A stretch of 29,404 nucleotides of DNA from Patescibacteria group bacterium (GCA_018818235.1 JAHISE010000115.1:1-29404), one strand, 5' to 3'. Shown: positions 8,389 to 15,866, counted from the stretch's first letter. Notes: generated from the sequence alone by a model not told the origin. Numbers and translations are program-made.

Positions 8389-8742
8389 ATGACAGATGAC
8401 CCAAAAGCGCAGGCAAAACCACTAAAAAAGCCCCTCATCCTCTCCGGACAGGAGATTTACGATTTAATAATGGGAGGCATAGAGCCGGAGCTCCTGAGTG
8501 GTAATCTCGACAGCCTCTCGCAACAGCACGAGGGCGAGACTCCACAAACAAAGGCAGAAAGAATGCAAAGGTACACAAATGCATTTAAGGAATACAAAGA
8601 GCAATACGAAAAATACATGGAAAAACTTCATACAGAGGTGGAGGAATACAAAAAAGCCGCAATGAAATACATCGAAACTCTAACAGATAAAAAAGAAGAT
8701 TCAGCTCTGGAAGATCTGGAATCTGCTATTTCGACATCGTAA
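8389..8742 (+). CDS. Small charged hypothetical protein with coiled coil
   Basis: 117 residues, family not recognised. The N-terminus has a Lys/Pro-rich stretch (KAQAKPLKKPLILSGQEIYD); residues about 60-95 form a predicted amphipathic helix rich in Glu, Lys and Tyr (EYKEQYEKYMEKLHTEVEEY). There is no signal peptide or membrane segment. Its stop overlaps the next start (TAATG at 8740-8744), so the two are translationally coupled and likely act together. Confidence 0.7.
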   Translation: MTDDPKAQAKPLKKPLILSGQEIYDLIMGGIEPELLSGNLDSLSQQHEGETPQTKAERMQRYTNAFKEYKEQYEKYMEKLHTEVEEYKKAAMKYIETLTDKKEDSALEDLESAISTS

Positions 8743-10151
8743 TGATGAAAGAATTGTTTACATTCAACTTCGGCTCGCAGCTTCCCAAAGAAAAGAGGTT
8801 GATATTCGATGGACCGAATACACCGAAAAGTGTCGATGCACCACCAACACCGGTACGTGCTCCCAATGGAGCAGAAATAATCAATGCTGATGAAGCAGCA
8901 GAGCAAGCAGGGGAAGCAGCGATGGATACTGCGGATGATGCCTCAAAAAGAGAAGCAGCTTCGGCAGCTAAGCCGGAGGCAGTGGCAGAGGCAGAGGGAG
9001 TACAAGAGGAACTTAAAGCACTAACAACCACGGTTGATTCCGGAAAAGTAGATCAGTCCAGCGATGTTGAATTCAAACAGCGAGCGGATAAAAGAGCACA
9101 ACTGAGGGAAAAAATTAACGAGGCCTATAAACCAGCACTGGAAAAATTACAATCTGCACAAAAAGACATAAAAGAAGCGGGGAGGAAAGTATCACCGGAA
9201 AGAAAAAAGGAATTACAAGATGCATACAACAAGGCGCGCGTAGAGGTGGAAAAAATAAAGAATGATATGCAGACAATTAACAGAGAAGAACTGGATGATA
9301 AGTTAGATCAAAGACCTGTTCCCAAAACCGATGCAGAAGGACACAAACAAGACATGGAAGCGGCAGTCGAAGGGGCAAAAAATGCCAAGTCACCGTTGGA
9401 GAAGATTGTTTATTTGGCAATGGCATTGCAATCAATGATAGCTATGATCAACAAGGTACCGCATGACAGAGTTGGGAAAGAGCAGGAGCTTGTGGGGAAG
9501 CGAAATAGAAGAGATAAACTTGAAGGAGAGATCAAAGGAGCGGGAAACCCCGGCGGGTCGGTGGATTCTTTGGTAACAATAAAAGAAGGATTAATTGGAA
9601 CCAAAGAAGCAGCATTGGATGTGCCGGATCCTAATCTGACCAAAGCGCAAACGGATGCTATAACCGCAGAAACGGCATATAACGCTGCATTAAGTAAGGC
9701 TACAGCAGCAGCACCAAATACAGCAGAGATTACTCTTACAAAGAGCAATTTGGATGCGGTCAAAAAGAAGCTAGATCAGGAGCTGCAAAGAGTAACTAAA
9801 GTAAAAGAAGCGAGTCAAAAAGAAATAGACGGATTAAAGAAAGATGTTACCGAACTTAAGGAATGGAAAGAAGAAGTTGTTGATAGAGCAAAAACTTCTA
9901 ACGAACAAATCAAAAAAATGATAGAAACAGGAGGTGGAAAACTGGATGCGCTTAAGGGAGTTAGTCTTGCGGTTGCTAAGGATGGAATTTCGTTGGAGTG
10001 GCAAGTAGAAAAAGGATCAGAAAAGACGATTGCAGATGCACTTGGTATTGATGTCAGCAAGATAGTGGATGGGAAGGTGGTTGAACAGAAAGAATTTTCT
10101 GATGCGATAAAAAAACTGGGTGAAGGTTTGGTCGAAAAAGCCGGGGAATAG
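8742..10151 (+). CDS. Large coiled-coil hypothetical protein, 5' part of an interrupted gene
   Basis: 469 residues up to the first stop; not a family I recognise. The N-terminus MMKELFTFNFGSQLPKEKRL has no signal peptide. Residues about 45-95 are Ala/Glu-rich, about 110-195 and 330-405 are strongly helical, charged coiled coils, and a hydrophobic helix IVYLAMALQSMIAMI lies near 223-237. The reading frame stops at TAG (10149-10151), but the same frame continues as an acidic stretch (Glu/Gly codons) to a TAA at 10200-10202 and is then open until 10700. Both stops differ from a Glu codon by one G-to-T change, so the ancestral protein was probably about 650 residues. It may be a pseudogene, a strain variant or a consensus error. 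Confidence 0.6.
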   Translation: MMKELFTFNFGSQLPKEKRLIFDGPNTPKSVDAPPTPVRAPNGAEIINADEAAEQAGEAAMDTADDASKREAASAAKPEAVAEAEGVQEELKALTTTVDSGKVDQSSDVEFKQRADKRAQLREKINEAYKPALEKLQSAQKDIKEAGRKVSPERKKELQDAYNKARVEVEKIKNDMQTINREELDDKLDQRPVPKTDAEGHKQDMEAAVEGAKNAKSPLEKIVYLAMALQSMIAMINKVPHDRVGKEQELVGKRNRRDKLEGEIKGAGNPGGSVDSLVTIKEGLIGTKEAALDVPDPNLTKAQTDAITAETAYNAALSKATAAAPNTAEITLTKSNLDAVKKKLDQELQRVTKVKEASQKEIDGLKKDVTELKEWKEEVVDRAKTSNEQIKKMIETGGGKLDALKGVSLAVAKDGISLEWQVEKGSEKTIADALGIDVSKIVDGKVVEQKEFSDAIKKLGEGLVEKAGE

Positions 10152-10202
10152 GAGGGGGAGGAAGGAGAGGGAGAGGAAGAGGAAGGAGGAGGGGAAGAGT
10201 AA

Positions 10203-10700
10203 GGGGAAGAAGCTAGTACAGAAGAATCATCAAGCGAAGATACAGATTCCACTGAATCGGAGACTCCCACAGAAAACGACACAGAAACGCCAGAGTCCGG
10301 TAATTCCGAAGAAAGCAAAAACAAGCCAGCCGAAGAAATAAAAGAAAAACATGATCTAAGAAAATTAGCTATGGCCCAAAAGCGCATTTGGGAAGCAATG
10401 CCGGCTTTAGCTCGCAGTGGTGCAGAGGGAAAAGCAAAAGGTGCGATAAAAATTAAATTAGCAGAAAAGGATAAATTTTATGCAACAGGAGATGAATCAA
10501 TGATGAAGGAGGCGGGAATTCCATATGACGCAGCACTTGATTTATCCAAACTATTTTCAAGAAATGATAGGGTAACCGGAGGAATTAAAACCCAAGACAT
10601 GGACGCCGAAACGATTTTTGATTTTACAAGAGCATTGGAAGATGTAGTCGATAGATATAAGACAGAAGAGCCCGACAAAGGAGACAATCCTTTTGTGTAA
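10203..10700 (+). pseudogene. 3' part of the interrupted coiled-coil gene
   Basis: Frame-matched continuation of the gene at 8742. After the TAA at 10200 the frame is open: first an acidic Ser/Thr/Glu linker (about 50 residues), then a folded-looking C-terminal domain from the ATG at 10371 (AQKRIWEAMPALARSGAEGK; total 109 residues from that ATG), ending DKGDNPFV. If translated separately it would have to start at 10371, where I see neither a -10 element close by nor a Shine-Dalgarno motif. The simplest reading is a remnant of one gene; a separate small gene cannot be excluded. Confidence 0.5.
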
Positions 10701-10765
10701 GGAAGGGTTTATTATCTCAGTTATTACCTAGAACGTTCTTCAAATAAGGCTTAAACTTACCATAT

Positions 10766-11018
10766 GCCCAGGTGGCGGAATTGGTAGACCTGCCTGTAGA
10801 AGTGCCGTGGTGGCGGAATTGGTAGACGCGCTAGCCTTAGGAGCTAGTGTTCTCAGGGACGTGAGAGTTCGAGTCTCTCCCACGGCACCAAATAATTGCA
10901 TTTGGCACGTAGGCAGGCGTGCTAGTCCGCCTAGGCGGAAGCTAGTGGGATAATTCCTGCCTGCCATCCGTAGCTTTAGCGAAGGATGGTGGAGGTTCGA
11001 GTCCTCTCCTGGGCACCA
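10766..11018 (+). pseudogene. Second tRNA-Leu gene, disrupted by three palindromic insertions
   Basis: The 5' part GCCCAGGTGGCGGAATTGG plus TAGAC (10766-10789) is a tRNA-Leu acceptor arm and D-arm. The matching 3' part (10991-11018) has a T-arm GGAGG-TTCGAGT-CCTCT, acceptor CCTGGGC, A and CCA. Between them are three insertions: about 10790-10915, which contains a whole tRNA-Leu(UAG) flanked by CCTGCCT/AGGCAGG; TCCGCCTAGGCGGA (10926-10939) in the anticodon loop; and a CCATCC...GGATGG repeat (10964-10989) in the variable arm. Without them the parts would resemble an ordinary class II tRNA-Leu. I find no intact anticodon, so it is probably dead unless the insertions are removed from the RNA. Confidence 0.65.
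10804..10890 (+). tRNA. tRNA-Leu (anticodon UAG)
   Basis: 87 nt with encoded CCA. Acceptor GCCGTGG pairs with CCACGGC; D-loop AATTGGTAGA; anticodon stem CTAGC/GCTAG around loop CTTAGGA, anticodon TAG (codons CUN); long variable arm as in class II tRNAs; T-arm GAGAG-TTCGAGT-CTCTC. All arms look intact. It lies inside the disrupted tRNA-Leu of 10766-11018. Confidence 0.95.
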
Positions 11019-11155
11019 TTCGACTCGCGCTGAGGCGCTCGCTCATGGTCCTCGCACTGCGGTGCTTGGGCCTCAATGTAGCGAGTCGAATGACAGTGAG
11101 CGAGCGAAGTGAGTCGAACTGCCCATCATGGTCCTCGCACTGCGGTGCTTGGGCC
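11018..11155. repeat. Direct and inverted repeats downstream of the tRNA genes
   Basis: ATTCGACTCGC (11018-11028) is inverted at 11081-11091. A 29-bp unit starting CATGGTCCTCGCACTGCGG occurs twice, at 11044-11072 and 11127-11155; each copy holds the small hairpin GCAC-TGCG-GTGC. No gene is seen here; apparent reading frames are shadows of tRNA sequence. Confidence 0.8.
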
Positions 11156-11177
11156 ACGCCACGAATGTAGCAATTAA

Positions 11178-11420
11178 TCACCGGTGAGCATCAATCTTAT
11201 AAACAGTGAGTTCACTGCCTCTCCGTCTGCACCATGCGCGATACTTTTTTGTAATTCTGAATGACCAAATATTCAAAACTTTTGGTTTTCGCTTTTTTAA
11301 ATCAACACCGGCATTTTGTCCCGATTTAAGTTTTATAATTGCTTTCATAAATAGTTCAAGCATTTGATGTTTTTCTAAATATGTGTATGCCTCTTTTGTA
11401 ATGAATATTTTATCAATCAT
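11178..11420 (-). CDS. RelE/YafQ-like toxin
   Basis: 80 residues. The C-terminal half has the pattern of RelE/YafQ-superfamily mRNA interferases: NIWSFRITKKYRAWCRRRGS followed by ELTVYKIDAHR. The N-terminal half (TKEAYTYLEKHQMLELFMKA) is the helical part. It starts 1 nt inside the stop of the upstream antitoxin gene (TAATG), the normal coupled arrangement. Such toxins cleave mRNA at the ribosome and are held inactive by their antitoxin; the exact target is not visible from sequence. Confidence 0.75.
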   Translation of the reverse strand: MIDKIFITKEAYTYLEKHQMLELFMKAIIKLKSGQNAGVDLKKRKPKVLNIWSFRITKKYRAWCRRRGSELTVYKIDAHR

Positions 11421-11731
11421 TAGAGTTCAATTAAGGAGCCATCGTGCTCATCTTTTAGCATTTTATCAAATGTCAATCCATGCTCTTCTGCGTACTTGGC
11501 ACTATATCCTGCCTTTTTCAATTGCTTCATCAGGTCTTTGCCAGTTAGTGATGCCGGGGTATCGACGCTGGGATTTGATTCAATCAAAGAGAATTCAATC
11601 TTCTTTGTACGAACAAAACTGCAGAGAAATGCTCTCAGTACTCCGCTTAAGCTAAGGCCAAGTTGTTTCGAGAGTAGCTCTGCCTGACGCTTGAGCTTAG
11701 GGTCCAGTTTGATATTAATCTGATCAGCCAT
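11420..11731 (-). CDS. RelB/DinJ-like antitoxin
   Basis: 103 residues. The N-terminal part (DQINIKLDPKLKRQAELLSK followed by QLGLSLSGVLRAFL) is a ribbon-helix-helix DNA-binding module of the RelB/DinJ type; the acidic C-terminal tail (about 65-103) would wrap the toxin. First gene of a two-gene operon with the toxin. The antitoxin probably represses its own promoter, which contains TA-rich symmetric sequence next to the start. Confidence 0.75.
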   Translation of the reverse strand: MADQINIKLDPKLKRQAELLSKQLGLSLSGVLRAFLCSFVRTKKIEFSLIESNPSVDTPASLTGKDLMKQLKKAGYSAKYAEEHGLTFDKMLKDEHDGSLIEL

Positions 11732-11760
11732 ATTGTATATGGGTACTAATATATATAATA

Positions 11761-11788
11761 ATTATAGCCTTTTATATATCTATTGCAA
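11761..11788 (-). promoter_or_regulatory. Promoter of the toxin-antitoxin operon
   Basis: On the minus strand: -35 TTGCAA (11788-11783), 16-bp spacer, -10 TATAAT (11766-11761). The 29 nt up to the ATG are AT-rich (TATATATTAGTACCCATATA) and may hold the antitoxin operator. The region 11789-11943 further right has no gene; it holds CAGCAACTA/ACAACCAG word repeats around 11870-11895. Confidence 0.6.
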
Positions 11789-11943
11789 GCAGACTATCGA
11801 CAATTATTCGGTCTTTGTCACTCTGGGCTCAATGTATAACAACCTACTGCGAAAATACGCTACCGTAACCAGCAACTAACAACCAGCAACTAGAAACTAA
11901 TCTCCCACCTTATCACCCCAAAAACAACCGCAACCCAAACAGT

Positions 11944-13020
11944 TCAAATACTCCACCCCAACCCCCTATCATCCTCTTTGTCAGCATCCATAATCTCCTG
12001 CTTTTTCTTTGGTATTTCCCTGATTCTTTGCAGGCGCTCTTCGTCTGCCTGTTTTTTGGCGAGACTTTTTTTGTTCTCTATTTCCATAGTAATTTTACGT
12101 TCTTCTTGCGAGGTGGCTCCCAGCTCGCGTTTTGTCTGATTGGCGATTTCGAACTTCCTATGGGTCAGCTTACCATCCACTTCCGCCATTTTTTTTCTGC
12201 TTTGCTCTTCCATTTTGGAAATCGCACTTCGTTCTGCGCGATCAATATTTTGTAGCTCGCGCCTTTTTGCATTTGGGTCCGCAATACTTTCCGCCTGCAT
12301 GCGTTTCCTTTGGAAATCATTCTTTATATCAGATCTTTGCCCAAGTTCTAATTTGTTTAGAGCAACCTTTTCTTTGCGGGCTTCCTCCGCTGCTTCTGTC
12401 AATAAATCTTTTTCTTTAAGATCGATGTCCCCGCGTTTTTTTTGGTAATCGCGTTTTACTTCTTTGATTTCGGAAAAAGCCGACTGATCTGCTCCTCTCT
12501 TTTTACGGTCAGAGTCTGCCTTGGATTGCGAGTTTTCTTCCTGCTCTAAAATATTTGCATCAAGTTTCTTTTGCTCAATCTTGTCCTTAAGCGCGTTTAA
12601 TTTTCGCAGATCTTCCATTAGTTCTTCGTTCTTTTTATCATCACCTTTTAATTTTTTTCTGATTTCTTCGCGCCTCTTTTCTTCTTCCTTTTGTTTTTTC
12701 TTCATTGCCTTTATTTCTTCCTTCTTTTTTTTATTTTCCTTTCTCCATTTTGCCTCCATTTCTTTTTTAGCCTTTGCCTCAAGGGTTTCTTCCCTGTTCA
12801 TTTCTTCGCTTTTCTTTATATCTTCCAGCTTTTTAGCCTTTGTAGTTTCCTTCTTATCCTGCAGCTTTTTTCTTTCACGAAGAACCAATTCTTGTGATTG
12901 CTCGAATTGCTTACGCAGATATCCGCGCTCGCCCTTTTTAGCTTTCTTATAACTTTTTCGGCGTGTATTTTTTGGGATTTGGCCGGTCTTTTTGGAGGGT
13001 TTGCGGGTCTTCTTGGGCAT
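11944..13020 (-). CDS. Lys/Glu-rich coiled-coil protein of unknown function
   Basis: 358 residues, no family recognised. The first 35 residues are very basic (MPKKTRKPSKKTGQIPKNTR), then nearly the whole length is Lys/Glu/Arg-rich helix with heptad character (for example EEIKAMKKKQKEEEKRREEI), ending in a short acidic/hydrophobic tail DDRGLGWSI. No signal peptide, membrane segment or Cys pair. The basic head could bind nucleic acid (inference). A minus-strand TATAAT (13032-13027) ends 6 nt before the ATG, giving a leaderless message and fixing the start. It has its own promoter and no operon partner. Confidence 0.65.
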   Translation of the reverse strand: MPKKTRKPSKKTGQIPKNTRRKSYKKAKKGERGYLRKQFEQSQELVLRERKKLQDKKETTKAKKLEDIKKSEEMNREETLEAKAKKEMEAKWRKENKKKKEEIKAMKKKQKEEEKRREEIRKKLKGDDKKNEELMEDLRKLNALKDKIEQKKLDANILEQEENSQSKADSDRKKRGADQSAFSEIKEVKRDYQKKRGDIDLKEKDLLTEAAEEARKEKVALNKLELGQRSDIKNDFQRKRMQAESIADPNAKRRELQNIDRAERSAISKMEEQSRKKMAEVDGKLTHRKFEIANQTKRELGATSQEERKITMEIENKKSLAKKQADEERLQRIREIPKKKQEIMDADKEDDRGLGWSI

Positions 13021-13026
13021 CGTAGT

Positions 13027-13032
13027 ATTATA
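13027..13032 (-). promoter_or_regulatory. -10 element of the coiled-coil gene
   Basis: TATAAT on the minus strand, 6 nt from the ATG at 13020. Confidence 0.55.
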
Positions 13033-13044
13033 CCACAGAATGGA

Positions 13045-13250
13045 CTATTGGAGTACTGGAATATTGGGTCTATCTTGAGCATGTATAGAATTTAGGATCA
13101 ATGCCAAAATATAGGGACTTTTTTTAAATCCCAAATCCCAAAAAACAAATCCCAAATGTGGTTTATTGTGTTTTGGGATTTGTTTTTTGGGTTTTTTTAT
13201 TTGGTTTACTATTTTTTCACAACATTTGGCATTGATCCAGTATTCCAATT
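13045..13250. repeat. Nested inverted repeats between aspS and the coiled-coil gene
   Basis: Three layers: outermost TACTGGAATATTGG (left) with CCAGTATTCCAATTTTA (right, about 13235-13250); then GGATCAATGCCAAA (about 13095) with TTTGGCATTGATCC (about 13224); innermost a perfect 20-bp pair, CCCAAAAAACAAATCCCAAA (13137-13156) and its complement (13172-13191). No T-run follows on the minus strand, so a terminator role for aspS is uncertain. Confidence 0.8.
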
Positions 13251-15044
13251 TTATTCCTCAGCCACCTCAATCCCAAGCTCCTTAAGCTGCTCCTCCGGTA
13301 TCGGAGAAGGTGCTCCAAGCATCAAGTCTTTCGCCTTCTGATCTTTCGGGAAAGCTATAACCTCACGGATATTCGGTTCGCCCGCCATAAGCATGCAAAC
13401 TCGATCCAGACCCATCGCTATTCCGCCATGCGGAGGCGCTCCATATTCAAAGGCATTAAGCATGTGACCAAATCTCCTGTCGGCATCTTCATCTGTTATA
13501 CCCAAAGTATCAAAAACTTTTTTCTGAAGATCGCGTTCATGAATTCTCATTGATCCTCCTCCCACTTCGCTCCCGTTTAACACCAAGTCGTAAGCAGTTG
13601 CGCGAGCAGAGAGGGGATCTTTTTGGAATACCTCTTCGTCATCTTTATGTGGCCTGGTAAACGGATGATGCACGGCACCAACTTCCCCCTCGGCATTCTT
13701 TTCAAACATCGGGAAATCTACAACCCACAAATAACTCCAAACACTTTCATCAATTAGTTCCATCTTAGCCGCAACGGATTTGCGCACTTCACCAAGTGGT
13801 TCAAGTGCATGTGGGTATGCTCCAGCTGCAAAGAAGATAATGTCACCATCTTTTGCATCAGTAGCTTTATTCAAGGCTTCAAGAAACTCTGGTGTAGAGT
13901 TCTTTGCTACCGGGCCGGAATCTTCTCCAACACGTAACCATGCCAATCCTTTTGCACCATGTGTTTGAGCAAGTTCTGTAAGAACATCAATATCTTTGCG
14001 GCTTAGTTTTTCTCCATTCTCTACTTTCATTGCTTTTACAACTCCGCCCTCTTTTACTGCATCGGAAAATACTTTAAAGCCACAATCTCCCACTATTTCG
14101 CTAATATCTGTGAATTCAAGATCAAATCTTAAATCAGGTTTATCCGATCCATATTTGTTCATTGCATCGGCATAAGTGATTCGTGGGAATGGTTTCTTCT
14201 GAATCTTGCGGTCGGGTCTTACTTTTTCGGTCATTTGTATAAAGCATCCTTCCATTACTTTAATCACATCGTCTTCTTCGCAGAAACTCATTTCAATTTC
14301 GAACTGTGTAAACTCCGGCTGCCTGTCTCCACGTTGATCTTCGTCGCGGAAGCAGCGTGGAATCTGGAAGTACTTGTCGTAACCTGCAACCATAAGCAAT
14401 TGTTTAAGTTGTTGTGGACTTTGTGGCAATACGTAGAAGTTTCCGTTATACAAACGAGATGGAACCAGATATTCACGTGATCCTTCCGGAGTTCCTTTGA
14501 TCAATATTGGAGTTTCGATTTCTATAAAATCATTCTTGTGGAAGTACTCTCTTATCTGTTGGCATATGTCGTGACGGAGTTGCAGATTTTTCTGTAGCCT
14601 GTTTCTTCGCAGATCCAGATAGCGGTATTTAAGCCTAAGTTCTTCACCTACATCGTTCTCCTGGCTTGCCGACCGTAGCCCCGCCTCAGCGGGCGAAGGT
14701 CGGTCTATTTCAAACGGTGGAGTTTTGGATTCATTCAACACAACAATCTTTTCTACCAGAACTTCTATCCCTCCGGTTGGGTTTTCCTCCCTCTGCGCAC
14801 CTTCTACTCTTTTTCTTACAGTACCTGTAATCATAAGAACCCATTCCGGTCTTACTTTTTCGGCTTGCGCAAACTGCTCCTTATTTTCCGGATCAAAAAC
14901 TATCTGAGTAAAACCATATCGGTCCCGTAGATCTATAAATATCAGTCCTCCATGATCTCTTCTACGGTGGACCCAGCCACATAATGTGACTTCTTTTTTA
15001 TCGTGTTTGGTGGTTAGTTCGCCGCAGGTGTGGGTTCGTAACAT
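13251..15044 (-). CDS. aspS: Aspartyl-tRNA synthetase
   Basis: 597 residues, typical of bacterial class IIb AspRS. It charges tRNA-Asp with aspartate. An N-terminal OB-fold (LCGWVHRRRDHGGLIFIDLR) is followed by class II motif 2 (IPRCFRDEDQRGDRQPEFTQ), a GAD insertion domain in the middle, and motif 3 (GGIAMGLDRVCMLMAGEPNI). Residues about 115-128, just before GEELRLKYRYLDLRR, are an extra segment (RPSPAEAGLRSASQ) encoded by an in-frame palindromic repeat at 14670-14704. A minus-strand TATACT (15056-15051) ends 6 nt before the ATG, predicting a leaderless mRNA. Whether the enzyme also charges tRNA-Asn is not visible. Confidence 0.97.
   Translation of the reverse strand: MLRTHTCGELTTKHDKKEVTLCGWVHRRRDHGGLIFIDLRDRYGFTQIVFDPENKEQFAQAEKVRPEWVLMITGTVRKRVEGAQREENPTGGIEVLVEKIVVLNESKTPPFEIDRPSPAEAGLRSASQENDVGEELRLKYRYLDLRRNRLQKNLQLRHDICQQIREYFHKNDFIEIETPILIKGTPEGSREYLVPSRLYNGNFYVLPQSPQQLKQLLMVAGYDKYFQIPRCFRDEDQRGDRQPEFTQFEIEMSFCEEDDVIKVMEGCFIQMTEKVRPDRKIQKKPFPRITYADAMNKYGSDKPDLRFDLEFTDISEIVGDCGFKVFSDAVKEGGVVKAMKVENGEKLSRKDIDVLTELAQTHGAKGLAWLRVGEDSGPVAKNSTPEFLEALNKATDAKDGDIIFFAAGAYPHALEPLGEVRKSVAAKMELIDESVWSYLWVVDFPMFEKNAEGEVGAVHHPFTRPHKDDEEVFQKDPLSARATAYDLVLNGSEVGGGSMRIHERDLQKKVFDTLGITDEDADRRFGHMLNAFEYGAPPHGGIAMGLDRVCMLMAGEPNIREVIAFPKDQKAKDLMLGAPSPIPEEQLKELGIEVAEE
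14670..14704. repeat. Palindromic repeat inserted in frame within aspS
   Basis: CCGACC (14670-14675) pairs with GGTCGG (14699-14704); inside are CCGTAGC, the hairpin CCCGC-CTCA-GCGGG (14681-14694) and GCGAAGG. It is the same repeat family as at 10964, 15712, 15802, 24121, 26898 and 29347. It adds about 14 residues without breaking the frame. Confidence 0.8.
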
Positions 15045-15050
15045 ATGCTG

Positions 15051-15056
15051 AGTATA
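15051..15056 (-). promoter_or_regulatory. -10 element of aspS
   Basis: TATACT on the minus strand, 6 nt before the ATG at 15044. Confidence 0.5.
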
Positions 15057-15103
15057 GCGTTATTTAGGTGGATTGTAGAAAAAAATGCGTTATTTCGTTG
15101 ATA

Positions 15104-15196
15104 AATTCGTTGCTAAGTTGCTACGTTGCTACGTTTTATTTGTTTATGCTAACGTAGCAACCTAGCAACGTAGCAACCTTTAAACGTAGCAACGAA
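15104..15196. repeat. GTTGCTAC word repeats in inverted arrangement
   Basis: Left arm: GTTGCTAA, GTTGCTAC, GTTGCTAC (8-bp period). Right arm: the complement GTAGCAAC words up to about 15196. Together they form a long imperfect hairpin between the divergent aspS and nrdR promoters. The same words recur at 16698-16775. Confidence 0.8.
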
Positions 15197-15244
15197 TCAG
15201 CCGCAATGTTTGTACAATCAATTACAGTAATTTACCCTAAGTCT

Positions 15245-15691
15245 ATGATCTGTCCCCGCTGCAAATCCACCGACACCTCCGTCTTAGATTCCCGTTTGGC
15301 GGAAGAAGGTCGGGCCGTACGCAGGCGTCGTGAATGTTCCAAGTGTGAGCACAGGTTTACAACGTACGAAAGGCAGGAACTAAGCTCAATAATTGTAATC
15401 AAGCGTGATGGAACGCGCGAGCCGTATTCAAGATCAAAACTTGAGCGTGGTGTTTGGGTTGCCTGTACCAAGAGGCCTATAAGTCAGAATCAGATTGATG
15501 GGATGCTGAGTAAATTGGAAGAAAAGTGGGGAGCGAATAAAAAGGAAGTAAGTTCATCAACAATCGGCATGGATGTTATGAAAGCGCTAAAGAGGATCGA
15601 CAAGGTTGCGTACATCCGCTTCGCCTCGGTTCATAGGGAGTTTAAGGATGTCGAGGAATTTAAGGAAGAGTTGGGAAAATTATTCGTGTAG
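15245..15691 (+). CDS. nrdR: Transcriptional repressor NrdR
   Basis: 148 residues from the ATG at 15245, which gives the conserved start MICPRCKS; an upstream in-frame ATG at 15206 would add 13 unusual residues and is rejected. The N-terminal zinc ribbon has C3, C6, C31 and C34 (CPRC ... CSKC), with the conserved RRRRECSKCEHRFTTYER, followed by an ATP-cone domain (IVIKRDGTREPYSRSKLERG). NrdR represses ribonucleotide reductase genes by sensing (d)ATP; no NrdR box was searched for here. The last codons (EEFKEELGKLFV and stop) are the first copy of a 90-bp tandem repeat that continues past the gene. Confidence 0.95.
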   Translation: MICPRCKSTDTSVLDSRLAEEGRAVRRRRECSKCEHRFTTYERQELSSIIVIKRDGTREPYSRSKLERGVWVACTKRPISQNQIDGMLSKLEEKWGANKKEVSSSTIGMDVMKALKRIDKVAYIRFASVHREFKDVEEFKEELGKLFV

Positions 15692-15866
15692 TAATTAATA
15701 AACGAGCCGAGATCCGCCGTAGCTCGCAAGCGAAGGTGGATGGAGGAATTTAAGGAAGAGTTGGAAAAATTATTCGTGTAGTAATTAATAAACGAGCCGA
15801 GATCCGCCGTAGCTCGCAAGCGAAGGTGGATGGAGGAATTTAAGGAGGAATTGGGGAAACTATTCG
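15653..15866. repeat. 90-bp tandem repeat, 2.4 copies, starting in the nrdR tail
   Basis: Units begin GAGGAATTTAAGGA at 15653, 15743 and 15833. Each full unit contains the nrdR C-terminal codons, the stop, GTAATTAATAAACGAGCC and a CCGTAGC...GCGAAGG repeat. The third copy is partial (34 bp) and diverged, and ends where the TCTGAACC element begins. Confidence 0.9.

Noticed and set aside
10740..11181. Two minus-strand reading frames over the tRNA region
   Set aside because: They are antisense to tRNA sequence and contain the well-known false peptide type (VPRRGLEPP) produced by tRNA-Leu genes.
12028..12952. Phe/Ser-rich plus-strand frames opposite the Lys/Glu-rich gene
   Set aside because: Reverse reading of Lys/Glu codons always yields long Phe/Leu/Ser frames; the minus-strand gene has a promoter and a sensible protein.
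13137..13191. aspS terminator
   Set aside because: The stem is perfect, but on the minus strand it is followed by an A-run and not a T-run, so I list it only as a repeat.
15206..15244. Longer NrdR with 13 extra N-terminal residues
   Set aside because: The family begins at M-x-CPxC; the ATG at 15245 gives exactly that.
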